The notes under the pieces were generated by a model that had not been told where the DNA came from, ran no database searches, and was given only the letters and a program-made list of their open reading frames with translations. Source: Sphingobacterium sp. GVS05A (GTDB taxonomy: Bacteria > Bacteroidota > Bacteroidia > Sphingobacteriales > Sphingobacteriaceae). Taken from it: 64,000 bases of DNA. The stretch lies in the NCBI RefSeq assembly GCF_019969845.1, contig NZ_JAHXYR010000002.1, forward strand, positions 124,001-188,000. The letters run 5' to 3'. Position numbers and translations under genes: made by a program. Positions 52,500-62,014 of the stretch are shown in pieces (within the stretch, counting starts at the first letter, position 1; each line of letters starts with the position of its first letter).

Positions 52500-52507
52500 A
52501 ATATAAT
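52486..52507. promoter_or_regulatory. Near-perfect palindrome, candidate OhrR operator
   Basis: ATTATATTGTGCAAAATATAAT is a nearly perfect 22-base palindrome (mismatch only in the central bases) overlapping the -33 box of ohr. Repressor binding here would block transcription. OhrR is the obvious candidate binder. Confidence 0.6.
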
Positions 52508-52584
52508 TTGACTAATGACATTTAAATGAAAATTGTCCGTATTGTCCAAATGAGGAAAACTGGAAGTTAGTCAATAAAAAAAGC

Positions 52585-52592
52585 TAAATTTG
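52585..52592 (+). promoter_or_regulatory. -7 box of the AraC gene at 52614
   Basis: TAAATTTG fits TAnnTTTG and ends 21 bases before the ATG at 52614. It overlaps the alternative start at 52590, which argues that the shorter protein is real. Confidence 0.5.
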
Positions 52593-52613
52593 ATTCTTGC
52601 AAATGTAATTGAT

Positions 52614-53528
52614 ATGAAAACAACTACAATCGAACAGTTCTACAATGAGATCAATGCTTCTATACCCGAGGAAATAGCACGTGAGATCGGACACTTCAAC
52701 GTATTTAGCTTCGAGGAGCTCGCTGCAAAGTTGAAAGAGAAGCCCATCATGCCTTACAATAAGCGAACTTATTACAAAATCAGTTTAATTACAGGAAAGA
52801 ATACAGCCGAATATGCTGATAAAGTAATCGAAATTGAGGGATCTGCATTGGTATTTGCAACACCGAAAGTTCCTTACCATTGGATACCCAAAGACGGACA
52901 TCAACAAGGCTATTTTTGTGTTTTTACTGATGAATTTCTAGCGCGAAATAAAAGTGGTGTCGTATTGGATGATCTGCCTATCTTTCAGCCGGGCGGACTT
53001 CCCGTTTTTCAGATCTCCCCGGAGCAGCGTCTTGATATTGAACACATTTTCGAAAAAATGAATAAGGAGTTATCTTCCGATTATGTGTTTAAATATGATC
53101 TTTTAAGGAATTATGTGCTCGAAATTATTCATTATGGACAGAAACTACAACCGAAAGGCATCAGCAACCCGACCCATAATGCCGCCACTAGAATTACCTC
53201 CCTATTCATCGAGCTATTGGAAAGACAGTTCCCAGTAGAATCTCCGATGCAGCGTTTGCAGCTACGAACAGCAAATGATTTTGCCGAACGCCTTGCAGTC
53301 CATGTGAACCATCTGAATAAAATTCTGAAAGACAATACAGGGAAGACAACCACCCACATAATTAGTGCCCGAATCACGCAGGAGGCAAAAATTCTTCTCA
53401 AACAAACAGACTGGAATATTTCCGAGATTGCTTACTCGCTCGGTTTCGAAGAAATAGCACATTTTTCTAATTTCTTTAAAAAGCAGACTAAGCTCTCGCC
53501 AAACAATTTTCGTTCTCAGCCGCTATAA
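52614..53528 (+). CDS. AraC family transcriptional regulator
   Basis: 304 residues from the ATG at 52614; the frame from 52590 would add 8 residues and begin inside the -7 box. N-terminal cupin-like half (YYKISLITGKNTAEYADKVIEIEG; VPYHWIPKDGHQQGYFCVFTDEF) and C-terminal AraC domain with FAERLAVHVNHLNKILKDNTGKTT and WNISEIAYSLGFEEIAHFSNFFKKQ. Paralogous to the regulator at 23528. Divergent from the ohr cluster and followed by an SDR. Confidence 0.92.
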   Translation: MKTTTIEQFYNEINASIPEEIAREIGHFNVFSFEELAAKLKEKPIMPYNKRTYYKISLITGKNTAEYADKVIEIEGSALVFATPKVPYHWIPKDGHQQGYFCVFTDEFLARNKSGVVLDDLPIFQPGGLPVFQISPEQRLDIEHIFEKMNKELSSDYVFKYDLLRNYVLEIIHYGQKLQPKGISNPTHNAATRITSLFIELLERQFPVESPMQRLQLRTANDFAERLAVHVNHLNKILKDNTGKTTTHIISARITQEAKILLKQTDWNISEIAYSLGFEEIAHFSNFFKKQTKLSPNNFRSQPL

Positions 53529-53542
53529 TTTGAATTTCGCAA
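53528..53542 (+). promoter_or_regulatory. Candidate AraC operator before the SDR gene
   Basis: ATTTGAATTTCGCAA matches the element at 24447 in 13 of 15 positions. An inverted partner AATTTCGCA / TGCGAAATT spans from here to about 53592, so the site may be a double half-site. Confidence 0.5.
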
Positions 53543-53621
53543 ATATTGATTTGCTTTTCACAAACTCAGCAGATACTTTTCATGCGAAATTTGTCTTATT
53601 AAATTTTAAAACAAAATAAAA

Positions 53622-54383
53622 ATGGCTAAAAATAAAATCGCTTTAGTAACTGGCGGAAGCCGGGGTTTGGGAAGAAACATGGCAATTAATCTTGCTAAAA
53701 AAGGAATTGATGTCATACTGACTTACCATAGCAATAAAGAGGAAGCAGATCATGTTGTGTCTACCATTGAGGCCTTAGGACAGCATGCCGCTGCATTTCA
53801 ATTCAATGCGGGTGATATAAAATCCTTTGATAAGGTTATAGCACAAATAACTGATCATCTCAAAAATCAAACAGGTCAATCGAATTTTGATTTTTTGATC
53901 AACAATGCAGGAACGGCATTATATGCCCCTTTTATGGAGACCACGGAGGAGCAATTTGACGCAGTTTACAATATCCATTATAAAGGTGTCTTTTTTCTAA
54001 CCCAGAAAGCACTTCCTTTTATAAACGATGGTGGACGTATCATTAATATTTCTTCAGGTCTTGCCCGTTTCGCTTTTCCTGGTTCTTCTGCTTATGGTTC
54101 GATGAAAGGTGCCATCGAAGTCTTGACAAGATATCTTGCCAAGGAACTAGGCCCTCGTAGTATTGCAGCGAACGTAGTCGCCCCAGGAGCTATTGAAACA
54201 GATTTTGGCGGCGGACATGTTCGTGACAACAAAGAAACCAATGCACATATCGCGAGTGTAACAGCCCTAGGTCGTGCTGGTATACCTGACGACATTGGTG
54301 GAGTTGTAGCCTTCTTATGTACAGAGGATGCCCGATGGATCAATGGACAACGCATTGAAGTATCTGGTGGTATGAATCTTTAA
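53622..54383 (+). CDS. SDR family oxidoreductase, FabG-like
   Basis: 253 residues. The nucleotide-binding motif is TGGSRGLG (11-18), then NNAG (about 92), the catalytic Ser in NISSG and Tyr-x3-Lys in YGSMKGA, followed by the classical C-terminal GRAGIPDDIGGVVAFLCTEDARWINGQRIEVSGGM. It follows an AraC gene on the same strand, 93 bases apart, and is its probable target. Confidence 0.92.
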   Translation: MAKNKIALVTGGSRGLGRNMAINLAKKGIDVILTYHSNKEEADHVVSTIEALGQHAAAFQFNAGDIKSFDKVIAQITDHLKNQTGQSNFDFLINNAGTALYAPFMETTEEQFDAVYNIHYKGVFFLTQKALPFINDGGRIINISSGLARFAFPGSSAYGSMKGAIEVLTRYLAKELGPRSIAANVVAPGAIETDFGGGHVRDNKETNAHIASVTALGRAGIPDDIGGVVAFLCTEDARWINGQRIEVSGGMNL

Positions 54384-54397
54384 TCATCTTAATAGAA

Positions 54398-54442
54398 AAT
54401 AAGTATATATCTTACTGTTATAATACAGGATATATACTTATT
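54398..54442 (+). terminator. Long stem-loop after the SDR gene
   Basis: Perfect 14-base outer arms (AATAAGTATATATC and complement) and an inner CTGT-N6-ACAG stem, beginning 15 bases after the SDR stop. The T-run is weak but the position fits transcription termination. Confidence 0.55.
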
Positions 54443-54576
54443 AAAATATTGTATATTATTTTCGCTGCTATTACTTATGGTTCATCTTAATGAATATAAT
54501 ACCAATTTCATTTTCTTTTTAAAAACAATAACCATACTGTTAATTTGCGCTTCGAATGGCTAAGTTTGTAGGATAG

Positions 54577-55317
54577 ATGAAGATACAACTTGCAATAATA
54601 AGTGATATACATGCTAATATTGTAGCATTGGATGAAGTACTAGCGGATATAAAAAAGAGCGGGGTAACACAGATTTACTGTTTAGGTGATCTGGTCGATT
54701 TTGCCCCATGGGGAAATGAGGTTATTGCCCGAATACAGGAAAGAAATATCCCCTGTTTACTCGGAAATCACGATCAGCGGATTGCCTTCGATGAGCCTAT
54801 TACTCCCTTACCACACCACGATGCGATCGAAACAGTAAACCGTGACATCGCCATCAATCTCAGCAAAAACGATATAACAGCCGCTCACAAAAAATGGCTG
54901 GCAACATTACCTTACAATATTGAATTAACGTTCAAAGTCGGTAATCATCTTAGAAAGATCCTGCTTGTGCACGCCAGTCTTCATAGTAATGATGAATACA
55001 TTCATGAATCAACACCCAAAGCGGACCTGTCAGTTCAATTGCGCGAAAGAGCCATTGATATCCTGGTCATGGGTCATACCCATCACTCCTATGTCCAACG
55101 GACTGAAGAAGTCCTGTTTATCAATTGTGGCTCTGTCGGCCGAAGCAAAGAAAAAGACAGAAAGGCTTCCTATACCTTAGTGACGCTGACAGAAGAAAAC
55201 ATAGAAGCCAAAATAGTTAAAGTAGATTATCCAATTGAGGAAGTCGCAGCGGCTATTTATCACAGTGATATTCCCGATTTCTATGGCGATTTTTTACGCA
55301 CCATAGAAAGTAATTAA
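54577..55317 (+). CDS. Metallophosphoesterase, YfcE-like
   Basis: 246 residues. The calcineurin-like metal sites are all present: DIHANIVAL (Asp 10-His 12 region), GDLVDFAP, GNHDQR and GHTHHSY. It hydrolyses phosphodiesters or phosphomonoesters with two metal ions. Natural substrate unknown. No partner genes nearby. Confidence 0.92.
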   Translation: MKIQLAIISDIHANIVALDEVLADIKKSGVTQIYCLGDLVDFAPWGNEVIARIQERNIPCLLGNHDQRIAFDEPITPLPHHDAIETVNRDIAINLSKNDITAAHKKWLATLPYNIELTFKVGNHLRKILLVHASLHSNDEYIHESTPKADLSVQLRERAIDILVMGHTHHSYVQRTEEVLFINCGSVGRSKEKDRKASYTLVTLTEENIEAKIVKVDYPIEEVAAAIYHSDIPDFYGDFLRTIESN

Positions 55318-55322
55318 CAAAA

Positions 55323-55396
55323 ATCCCCGATGCTTATTTTATATCGTTTCAAAAAAGAACTTAACTTTTTGAGAACAATATTAACACATCGGGGAT
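55323..55396. terminator. Candidate bidirectional terminator
   Basis: ATCCCCGATG at 55323-55332 pairs perfectly with CATCGGGGAT at 55387-55396 across a 54-base AT-rich loop. It lies between the convergent phosphoesterase and IPT/NHL genes, with T-rich sequence on the right. The long loop makes it weaker than the other hairpins. Confidence 0.45.
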
Positions 55397-55404
55397 ATAC
55401 ATTT

Positions 55405-57561
55405 TTATTTTAGGAACAATTTCCGAATCGCTTTATTCGCCACATCCATAAGGTAAATATTACCCTCTTTATCCACCACAACATCCTTTACCAATGTAAA
55501 TTTCGCCGTTGCTAAATTACCGTCTACATAACCATAGCTTGATTTTATCAAAGTCGTAACCTCCCTCGTGCTCATATTGACTTCACGAATCGCAAAATTA
55601 TTGTTATCAGCGACGATTAATCGGTTATTCAGGCCAGGGCTAATTCCACCGATACCATTAAACTTTGCGGCAGTTCCTATGCCATCTCCGTATCCAGCAT
55701 CCGGATTTCCAACAAATATTACCCCGCGGTTATCACCCGGTTTCACTATTTCAATCCCATTGTTGCTGCTTGTATTCTGATCGGAATAATACAGGTAGCC
55801 CTGACTATCCACAAAGGGTTTGCCCAACACCCAGGATGGTCCCGTTACCCTTGTATAACTTCCAGTGTTATTGACTTTGTTGATCCCCAATCCAAATCCA
55901 GCAACCGAGACATACAAATTTCCTGATAAGTCTATACACATGGCTGTCGGCGAAAATCCGCTTGCGTGTACTGTACGTTTACCTGCAGGCGTAATTTTAA
56001 AGATCTGATTTGCTCGTTGATCGCTGACGTAGATATTATTTTGCTGGTCAATTGCTATTCCTGACGGATAATCAAAAATTGCGTTGGCGCCATCAACCTG
56101 CAGGATGGAAACATTCCCTGTAGGCGATACCTTCTTCACTTGTTTATTCTCTGGATCTGTGACGTAGATATAGCCTTGTTGATCAATTGCCATTCCAGCC
56201 ATGTTATTGCCAAAAGTGGTCATTCCTGGGCCACCTGCCAAGGTCATTATTCCTGCCCTACGGAATGGTCGCGGTGCCAAAGCTTCTTGGCTGCCAACGA
56301 CAACTTTCACCTGACCTGTCGTTACTCCCTGTGGTGCTTCCAGTACCAATTGATTCTCACTAGCACTGCTTACTCGCGTCAAAACTCCGTTAAAATAAAC
56401 GAGATTTTCTACCGGATTTGTACTAAAACCAGTTCCCATAATCGTAACACTTGTCCCTGCCAGACCATTGTCCGGACTCATTGAACGTATCCCCAATGTC
56501 TGATCTTTGAACTGTGGGCCTTCGACCGATTGATCATTGACAACAACCTTTACCTTGCCCGATCCTGTTCCACCGGGAATGGTCAGTTTAATCTGATTTT
56601 CACTACTTGAAGAAATAGCGACCTGCTTTCCATTGATAAATACCTGATTTTCGTCCAGTACCTTACTAAATAATAGTCCGTTAATCGTCATTTCAGCCCC
56701 TTTTGGACCACTTAAAGGTGAAACAGCGTCAATGATTGGTTTACCAACAACAGTAAATGTTGGTCCTGATATTTTCTGTTCATTGATATTGACGGACAAA
56801 AGCCCCGTTCCCACTCCAGCTGGTGCAACAACAACAATTTTTTCAGGACTGGACTCTAGGACAACAGCAATTTTACCGTTAAAATCAACCACATTGCCCG
56901 AATTCAGTTTCTCAAAGCCCTCACCGGTCAACGTTACCTTTGTCCCTGCTCCACCAGTTGTTGGTTTGATGCTCCGAATAACCTGATAGGTAAAATTTTG
57001 ACCCTGGGATTTTTTTCCGTCTACGCGTACTTCTACAGCACCATATCCAGCATCTTCTGGTACTTCAGCAATGATGACCTTATCGGTAACACTCACCACC
57101 AATGCCTTTTTGCTATTAACGTAAACCTCTGCCGGCGTATCCGTACTGCCAAACCCCTCACCATCAATCCGCAATTGGGTTCCACCGGTACCATTCGTCG
57201 GAAAAACTTTCGCTACAGACAAGTCTTGATAAGTATATGTGCCGACATCGAAGCTATTGCTGCCATACTTCAATATAACTGTTCCGCTTTTATCACCTTT
57301 CGGCACACGCAACACAACAGAGGTAGGAGTCGCGCTGATCACCTCCGCCGGGTTCCCAGCGACTGTCGCCGTAAATTCAGTGATCGAACTGCCGAAGCCC
57401 TGTCCTTCAATCGTAACCAATGTCCCTGCCTTACCTGAATTAGGGTAATAGCTGTTTACTTTCGCCACCTCCTTTTCTATCAATTCCTCTTTTTTACTAC
57501 AGCCGATTAATGCAATCACCATTGATATACATATCATCGTTAGTTTCACTATATTTTTCAT
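55405..57561 (-). CDS. IPT/TIG-NHL repeat lipoprotein
   Basis: 718 residues, lipobox IGC (Cys 21). About five IPT/TIG immunoglobulin-like repeats (about 35-435), each with the pattern P-x-G-x-G-T-x-V-T-I-x-G-x-G-F, followed by an NHL-type beta-propeller at about 440-718 (NMAGMAIDQQGYIYVTDPENKQVKKVSP repeated several times). In Bacteroidota such proteins often sit beside SusCD systems and act as surface glycan-binding proteins. It is the last gene of the operon and follows the TonB receptor by 100 bases. Confidence 0.85.
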   Translation of the reverse strand: MKNIVKLTMICISMVIALIGCSKKEELIEKEVAKVNSYYPNSGKAGTLVTIEGQGFGSSITEFTATVAGNPAEVISATPTSVVLRVPKGDKSGTVILKYGSNSFDVGTYTYQDLSVAKVFPTNGTGGTQLRIDGEGFGSTDTPAEVYVNSKKALVVSVTDKVIIAEVPEDAGYGAVEVRVDGKKSQGQNFTYQVIRSIKPTTGGAGTKVTLTGEGFEKLNSGNVVDFNGKIAVVLESSPEKIVVVAPAGVGTGLLSVNINEQKISGPTFTVVGKPIIDAVSPLSGPKGAEMTINGLLFSKVLDENQVFINGKQVAISSSSENQIKLTIPGGTGSGKVKVVVNDQSVEGPQFKDQTLGIRSMSPDNGLAGTSVTIMGTGFSTNPVENLVYFNGVLTRVSSASENQLVLEAPQGVTTGQVKVVVGSQEALAPRPFRRAGIMTLAGGPGMTTFGNNMAGMAIDQQGYIYVTDPENKQVKKVSPTGNVSILQVDGANAIFDYPSGIAIDQQNNIYVSDQRANQIFKITPAGKRTVHASGFSPTAMCIDLSGNLYVSVAGFGLGINKVNNTGSYTRVTGPSWVLGKPFVDSQGYLYYSDQNTSSNNGIEIVKPGDNRGVIFVGNPDAGYGDGIGTAAKFNGIGGISPGLNNRLIVADNNNFAIREVNMSTREVTTLIKSSYGYVDGNLATAKFTLVKDVVVDKEGNIYLMDVANKAIRKLFLK

Positions 57562-57661
57562 GGGAATAAATTCTTTTTTTACACCTTATTTCTTGAGCCT
57601 CATTGCTCGATTCATTGTTTCACTCTTTATGATCTTAACTATCATGATAGCACCTTTTAAA

Positions 57662-60600
57662 TTAGAAAGTATAGCGAACGCCACACTGTATCTGCGCCCT
57701 TGAGTTAAAATAATCTATGCTATAGGGCTGCCCCGGATCGCTGAATGTAAATACAGGCCAGTTATCTGCATTTTGCCTCGGTGGAAACAATGACGGCGTC
57801 AGTCCTACACTACTCGTCGAATTAAACGTATTTGGCGAGAAGTATTGAACGCCCCATTTTCTATAGATCAGATTTGTCAAATTCATGACATCCACCGAAA
57901 AGGTGATAAATTGCTTTTTTGACTTTTGAACAAAAAAATCGTGTGCAACACGTAGATCAGCCTGCAGATTCCATGGCGTACGTCCCATGTTTCGTTCTGT
58001 AAAATCACCTCTGCGGGAGCTTAGGTACGCGTTACCATCAATAAATTTATTAAAAGCGTCTGCCTGTTGTTGAGCAGACATTCCGCCGGGGATATCCTTG
58101 AAATAATGTATTGCCTCTGTCTGTCTCGGAATGTAAACCAAACTGACCTGCTGTGGCAAGCCTTGGATACTATTGTTGACAATACCATAGGTAAATGGGC
58201 TACCTGATTGTGCACTAAAATATAAGGTAAAACTTGTCCGCCCAGCACTGTGCCATACTTGCTCATAATTTATGCTTGAAACGATGCGGTGACGTATATC
58301 AAAGTTACTATAGGCCAATTTCGGATTGTTCGGAATTAACGATTGATTGAGCTGCCAATTACTCTCCATAGAATTACGGACCCCATTGCTCAAATCTTTG
58401 GACTGACCGTAGGTATAGCTCAAAGTCGCATTCAGCTTTTCTTTGATCGTTTTCCCGATCGTCCCTGTGATGCTATACCGATAGCCTTGACTGGTATTGC
58501 TCAACAGATAAACATTTGAAAAACGATTATCAACAGTACCACTGTAAACAGGTTGCTGCTTGCCGATATCATATCCATACCATAACGGATTATCTTTATT
58601 ATTTAGCTGTTGGAATAATACATCTTTTATATTTTTTGTATAAATACCCTCCAGTGTGAATTTCCAGCCTTCCGCCTGATAGTCTATCCCTAAACTTGAC
58701 CGTAGAACTTGCGGCAGTACAAAATTATTATCAACCAAGTCTACCTGTGTCTTACCCGTGCTTGGATCATTGATTATGGCACCGTTTTGTCCAATAAAGT
58801 CACCTATCCCATTCTGGCTAGGTTTAATGGGATCAGAGCCCGGAGCAAAAGGTTTTTGATCTGCTTTTTGATCAAATGCGCCATAACTGTCACCCGTATT
58901 GTAATAAGCATAGGCGAGCCAGGCAAATGGTATACGTCCCGTAAATAATCCGGTCCCTCCTCTTATGACCAACTGTCGGTTGTCCATTGCTTCCCATCGA
59001 AACCCAATACGTGGGGAAAGTTGGATTTTATTTAAAAATTCGTTTCTAAGGCGATTGGCAGGGGTGTATGTATAACTTGTCCCAAAACCAGGATCCGCCC
59101 ACATATCGCTGACTTTGTCACTTAACGTTGGCATATCGGGTAGGCTAGCTAAATCTGCTCTAAGTCCAGGGATAATTTGTAAATGATCATTTACACGGAT
59201 TTCATCCTGAACATACAGACTATACATATTGACCGAGAAATCCGCTGCGGGATGATCTAAAATATAGGATCGTGTATTGTCTGTATAATTATAGCTCCCT
59301 CTAACACGATAAGGTACATTGGCAACAAAATCGGCAATACTGTTGTAATCCACACGACCATTCCAACCGTTGACAAAACCATACCGAATACGATAAAGTT
59401 CATTATGTGTTCCAAACAAAAACTTATGTCTACCTTTCGTCCAGTTCAGGTTTGCTGTAATCTCCCATGTCCCTTGTCGCATATTAAAAATACTGGCTTC
59501 GCGATCAGTTCCGAGATAGATTGTTGTTCCTGGTGTACGTCCCTGAATCTGCACCTGAGGCAAAGAAGGGTCACTCAGCGGGTCACGACGGTCGTTTACC
59601 TGCGTATACCCCAATACAATATTGGAGGAGAGATTGTTACTAAATCTACTCTTTAATTCTGCCACAGTACTCGTTTGGTTATTTTCCTGTTCAAATGCCA
59701 TTCCACTGAAACGAAAATCTTGCTGATCCCTGTCCATATGTGTCGCTTTGCTGAAGATCGTATTGTTACGAATAGCCAGCTGATGCAAGGCATTGATATT
59801 CCAGTCCAAGCGGTTAAAGAATTTGGTTGAACGTGACCAGTTGGTATAATTATCAGCTGTTCCGATATTAAAAATATCTCCGTAACGCGACTGCGCCGCC
59901 GTTTTTATCGCCTCGACATCAGCGTAATCCAGAATATGGGCCGTTTCAACCGTTCCTACACGCAGTTGTGTAGGATCTTGACGTCGTGTCAGCTCTTCAT
60001 TGCTGAAGAAAAACAACTTATCTTTTATCAACGGAAACCCAATTCGAAATCCCGTTTGATAGTCATAAAAATCTTTATTCATTTTCCCTAGCGTTCCCAC
60101 ACGATCTTTCCCAGTAAGCGCGGCATTACGTCCATAAGCGTACACCGAACCCTCGACCTGATTCGTCCCACTCCGTGTTACGGCATTGACAGATCCACCC
60201 GTAAAATTCCCAATTTTGACGTCATAAGGAGCTAGATACACCTGCATATCCTGGATAGCATCAATCGATATCGGATTAGTCCGCGTACTGCTTCCTGCCA
60301 TTCCGGAAGTACCGGTCTGTCCACCTAGAGAAGGGCTAAAACCTATCGCATCATTATTGACAGCGCCATCCACCGTCACATTATTATACCTGAAGTTAGT
60401 TCCGCCAAAGCTATTATCCCGGCTTCCCTGTGGTGTTAGTCTAGTCACATCCGTAATCGAACGATTTGCTGTTGGCATATTTCGTACCTGTTCACGGCTA
60501 ATATGACTCCCTGTTCCTACTGTACCGGCCCTAGTTTCCCGTTTTCGGCCTGTTATGACAACTTCACCAAGGGTTTCTGTGCGCTGTTGCAGGATAAAGT

Positions 60601-60976
60601 CAATTTGCAAAGCTTCTCCCAGGCGCACAAAGATATCCTCTCTGTGATCGGCCTGAAGCCCTACACTGCTCACATCCACTGTATACGGCCCACCGGTACG
60701 AATATTGTTCAAAGTAAAATGTCCATCTTTATCTGTGGACTGTACGTAACGCGTGCCTGTGGGGGTGTGTACAACAGTAACTGTCGCTTTCTCGACAGCG
60801 CTTCCAGCACTATTTTGAACCTTTCCGATGAGTGCACCTGACGTTTCCTGTGCCGAAGAAACAAATCCTTGCACGAGAAGTAAAAAGAGGAAAATTAACT
60901 TGAGTGTTGACAATAGCGGATAGGCGATCCCGATTGATCTTCCTATGCATATATTGTCATATTGATATCTATTCAT
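57662..60976 (-). CDS. Oar-like TonB-dependent receptor
   Basis: About 1104 residues from the ATG at 60976; the frame open to 61063 overlaps the next gene and adds no domain. A signal peptide (LKLIFLFLLLVQGFVSSAQ), a carboxypeptidase-regulatory-like domain (GALIGKVQNSAGSAVEKATVTVV) and a plug with the TonB-box-like EVVITGRKRE and PTANRSITDVTRL-TPQGSR precede a long barrel. It is of the Oar type, with no SusD next to it. The likely cargo is a protein or peptide rather than a polysaccharide, but this is inferred. Confidence 0.9.
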   Translation of the reverse strand: MNRYQYDNICIGRSIGIAYPLLSTLKLIFLFLLLVQGFVSSAQETSGALIGKVQNSAGSAVEKATVTVVHTPTGTRYVQSTDKDGHFTLNNIRTGGPYTVDVSSVGLQADHREDIFVRLGEALQIDFILQQRTETLGEVVITGRKRETRAGTVGTGSHISREQVRNMPTANRSITDVTRLTPQGSRDNSFGGTNFRYNNVTVDGAVNNDAIGFSPSLGGQTGTSGMAGSSTRTNPISIDAIQDMQVYLAPYDVKIGNFTGGSVNAVTRSGTNQVEGSVYAYGRNAALTGKDRVGTLGKMNKDFYDYQTGFRIGFPLIKDKLFFFSNEELTRRQDPTQLRVGTVETAHILDYADVEAIKTAAQSRYGDIFNIGTADNYTNWSRSTKFFNRLDWNINALHQLAIRNNTIFSKATHMDRDQQDFRFSGMAFEQENNQTSTVAELKSRFSNNLSSNIVLGYTQVNDRRDPLSDPSLPQVQIQGRTPGTTIYLGTDREASIFNMRQGTWEITANLNWTKGRHKFLFGTHNELYRIRYGFVNGWNGRVDYNSIADFVANVPYRVRGSYNYTDNTRSYILDHPAADFSVNMYSLYVQDEIRVNDHLQIIPGLRADLASLPDMPTLSDKVSDMWADPGFGTSYTYTPANRLRNEFLNKIQLSPRIGFRWEAMDNRQLVIRGGTGLFTGRIPFAWLAYAYYNTGDSYGAFDQKADQKPFAPGSDPIKPSQNGIGDFIGQNGAIINDPSTGKTQVDLVDNNFVLPQVLRSSLGIDYQAEGWKFTLEGIYTKNIKDVLFQQLNNKDNPLWYGYDIGKQQPVYSGTVDNRFSNVYLLSNTSQGYRYSITGTIGKTIKEKLNATLSYTYGQSKDLSNGVRNSMESNWQLNQSLIPNNPKLAYSNFDIRHRIVSSINYEQVWHSAGRTSFTLYFSAQSGSPFTYGIVNNSIQGLPQQVSLVYIPRQTEAIHYFKDIPGGMSAQQQADAFNKFIDGNAYLSSRRGDFTERNMGRTPWNLQADLRVAHDFFVQKSKKQFITFSVDVMNLTNLIYRKWGVQYFSPNTFNSTSSVGLTPSLFPPRQNADNWPVFTFSDPGQPYSIDYFNSRAQIQCGVRYTF

Positions 60977-61013
60977 TTCTTGTTTTCCTAAATCGTGAGA
61001 TAAAACTTTTTTA

Positions 61014-62012
61014 TTATTGTGTAATCTGCAAGCCCTGATCGACAATATGCAGTACCCCCTCACCAGTTAATATATCCTGTTTATGCAGGAGGACGTCACT
61101 GGTATTACCCAGGCCACGGAGTGCGATGCCCGTAAATGATCCCGGGGAGTTTACATTGGGAATCAATCTTATTTGAATACTATTTCCATCCAGCATCGTT
61201 TGCTTAGATAAATTTGTGTTACCTGTACTTAAAATATAATCGTATACAAAGCGGCGATCGCGAACGATATGATAGTTGACTACTTGTTTCAACTCTGCCA
61301 AACCTGCTTTGTCAACCTCTTGTACCGAAGCGAATCCCAGTTTCGCCATCGCCGTATTGATTGGCGCGAAAACGGTATAAGGCCCTTGATTACCTTTATC
61401 CGATAACACAGCAGTTCTTTTGACAGCTCGGGCAAATATGCTGATGCTTGCATCTGCATTGATCGCGTCCACAATCTTATCATGTACATAAGGCGTCATC
61501 ACCCGGTCGAGGACCTGTACCAGTCCATTCGAGGCTGGCAAATTTTGGGTCAAAATACGGGCACCATTTAATGTGAGTACCGTATCTGCGCCTTTGACCC
61601 AATGTGTGGCATAAACTTTACCTTTTCGTGTTTGCAGCTCTTGATTAAATAAAAATGGCAGTTTATCCAATTCATATTTCCCGTCCAGTAGGTGATAATT
61701 GGCAATGTCCGCAATGATCGAAGCTCGCTCAGCTAATATTTCCACGACACTGGTGTACCCTGCGTTGGCGAAAGCATCATCTGACGGTGCAAGTAAGGTA
61801 TAAGGTCCCTTACCTGTTTTCAGTTCCTTATCCATATTGCTTACACGCAAAGCAGCATTAAACGCCGATAAATTAAAATTATCAGCAACGACAAGATTCA
61901 CACTGTTATTATCGAAGCCAACAGCACTGTCCTCCTTTTTACAGGCAAATGTTAGGCTACTGATCAGCAAAAGCATTACATATCTGCTAGCGCTAAATTT
62001 ATATTGTCTCAT
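61014..62012 (-). CDS. Fasciclin-domain lipoprotein, two domains
   Basis: 332 residues, lipobox FAC (Cys 24). Two fasciclin (FAS1) domains at about 40-175 and 180-330, recognised by TLLAPSDDAFANAG, NGLVQVLDRVMTPY, TVFAPINTAMAKLG and GVLHIVDQGL. FAS1 domains mediate adhesion or carbohydrate contact. Third of three FAS1 genes ahead of the Oar-like receptor gene. Confidence 0.92.
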   Translation of the reverse strand: MRQYKFSASRYVMLLLISSLTFACKKEDSAVGFDNNSVNLVVADNFNLSAFNAALRVSNMDKELKTGKGPYTLLAPSDDAFANAGYTSVVEILAERASIIADIANYHLLDGKYELDKLPFLFNQELQTRKGKVYATHWVKGADTVLTLNGARILTQNLPASNGLVQVLDRVMTPYVHDKIVDAINADASISIFARAVKRTAVLSDKGNQGPYTVFAPINTAMAKLGFASVQEVDKAGLAELKQVVNYHIVRDRRFVYDYILSTGNTNLSKQTMLDGNSIQIRLIPNVNSPGSFTGIALRGLGNTSDVLLHKQDILTGEGVLHIVDQGLQITQ

Positions 62013-62014
62013 CT

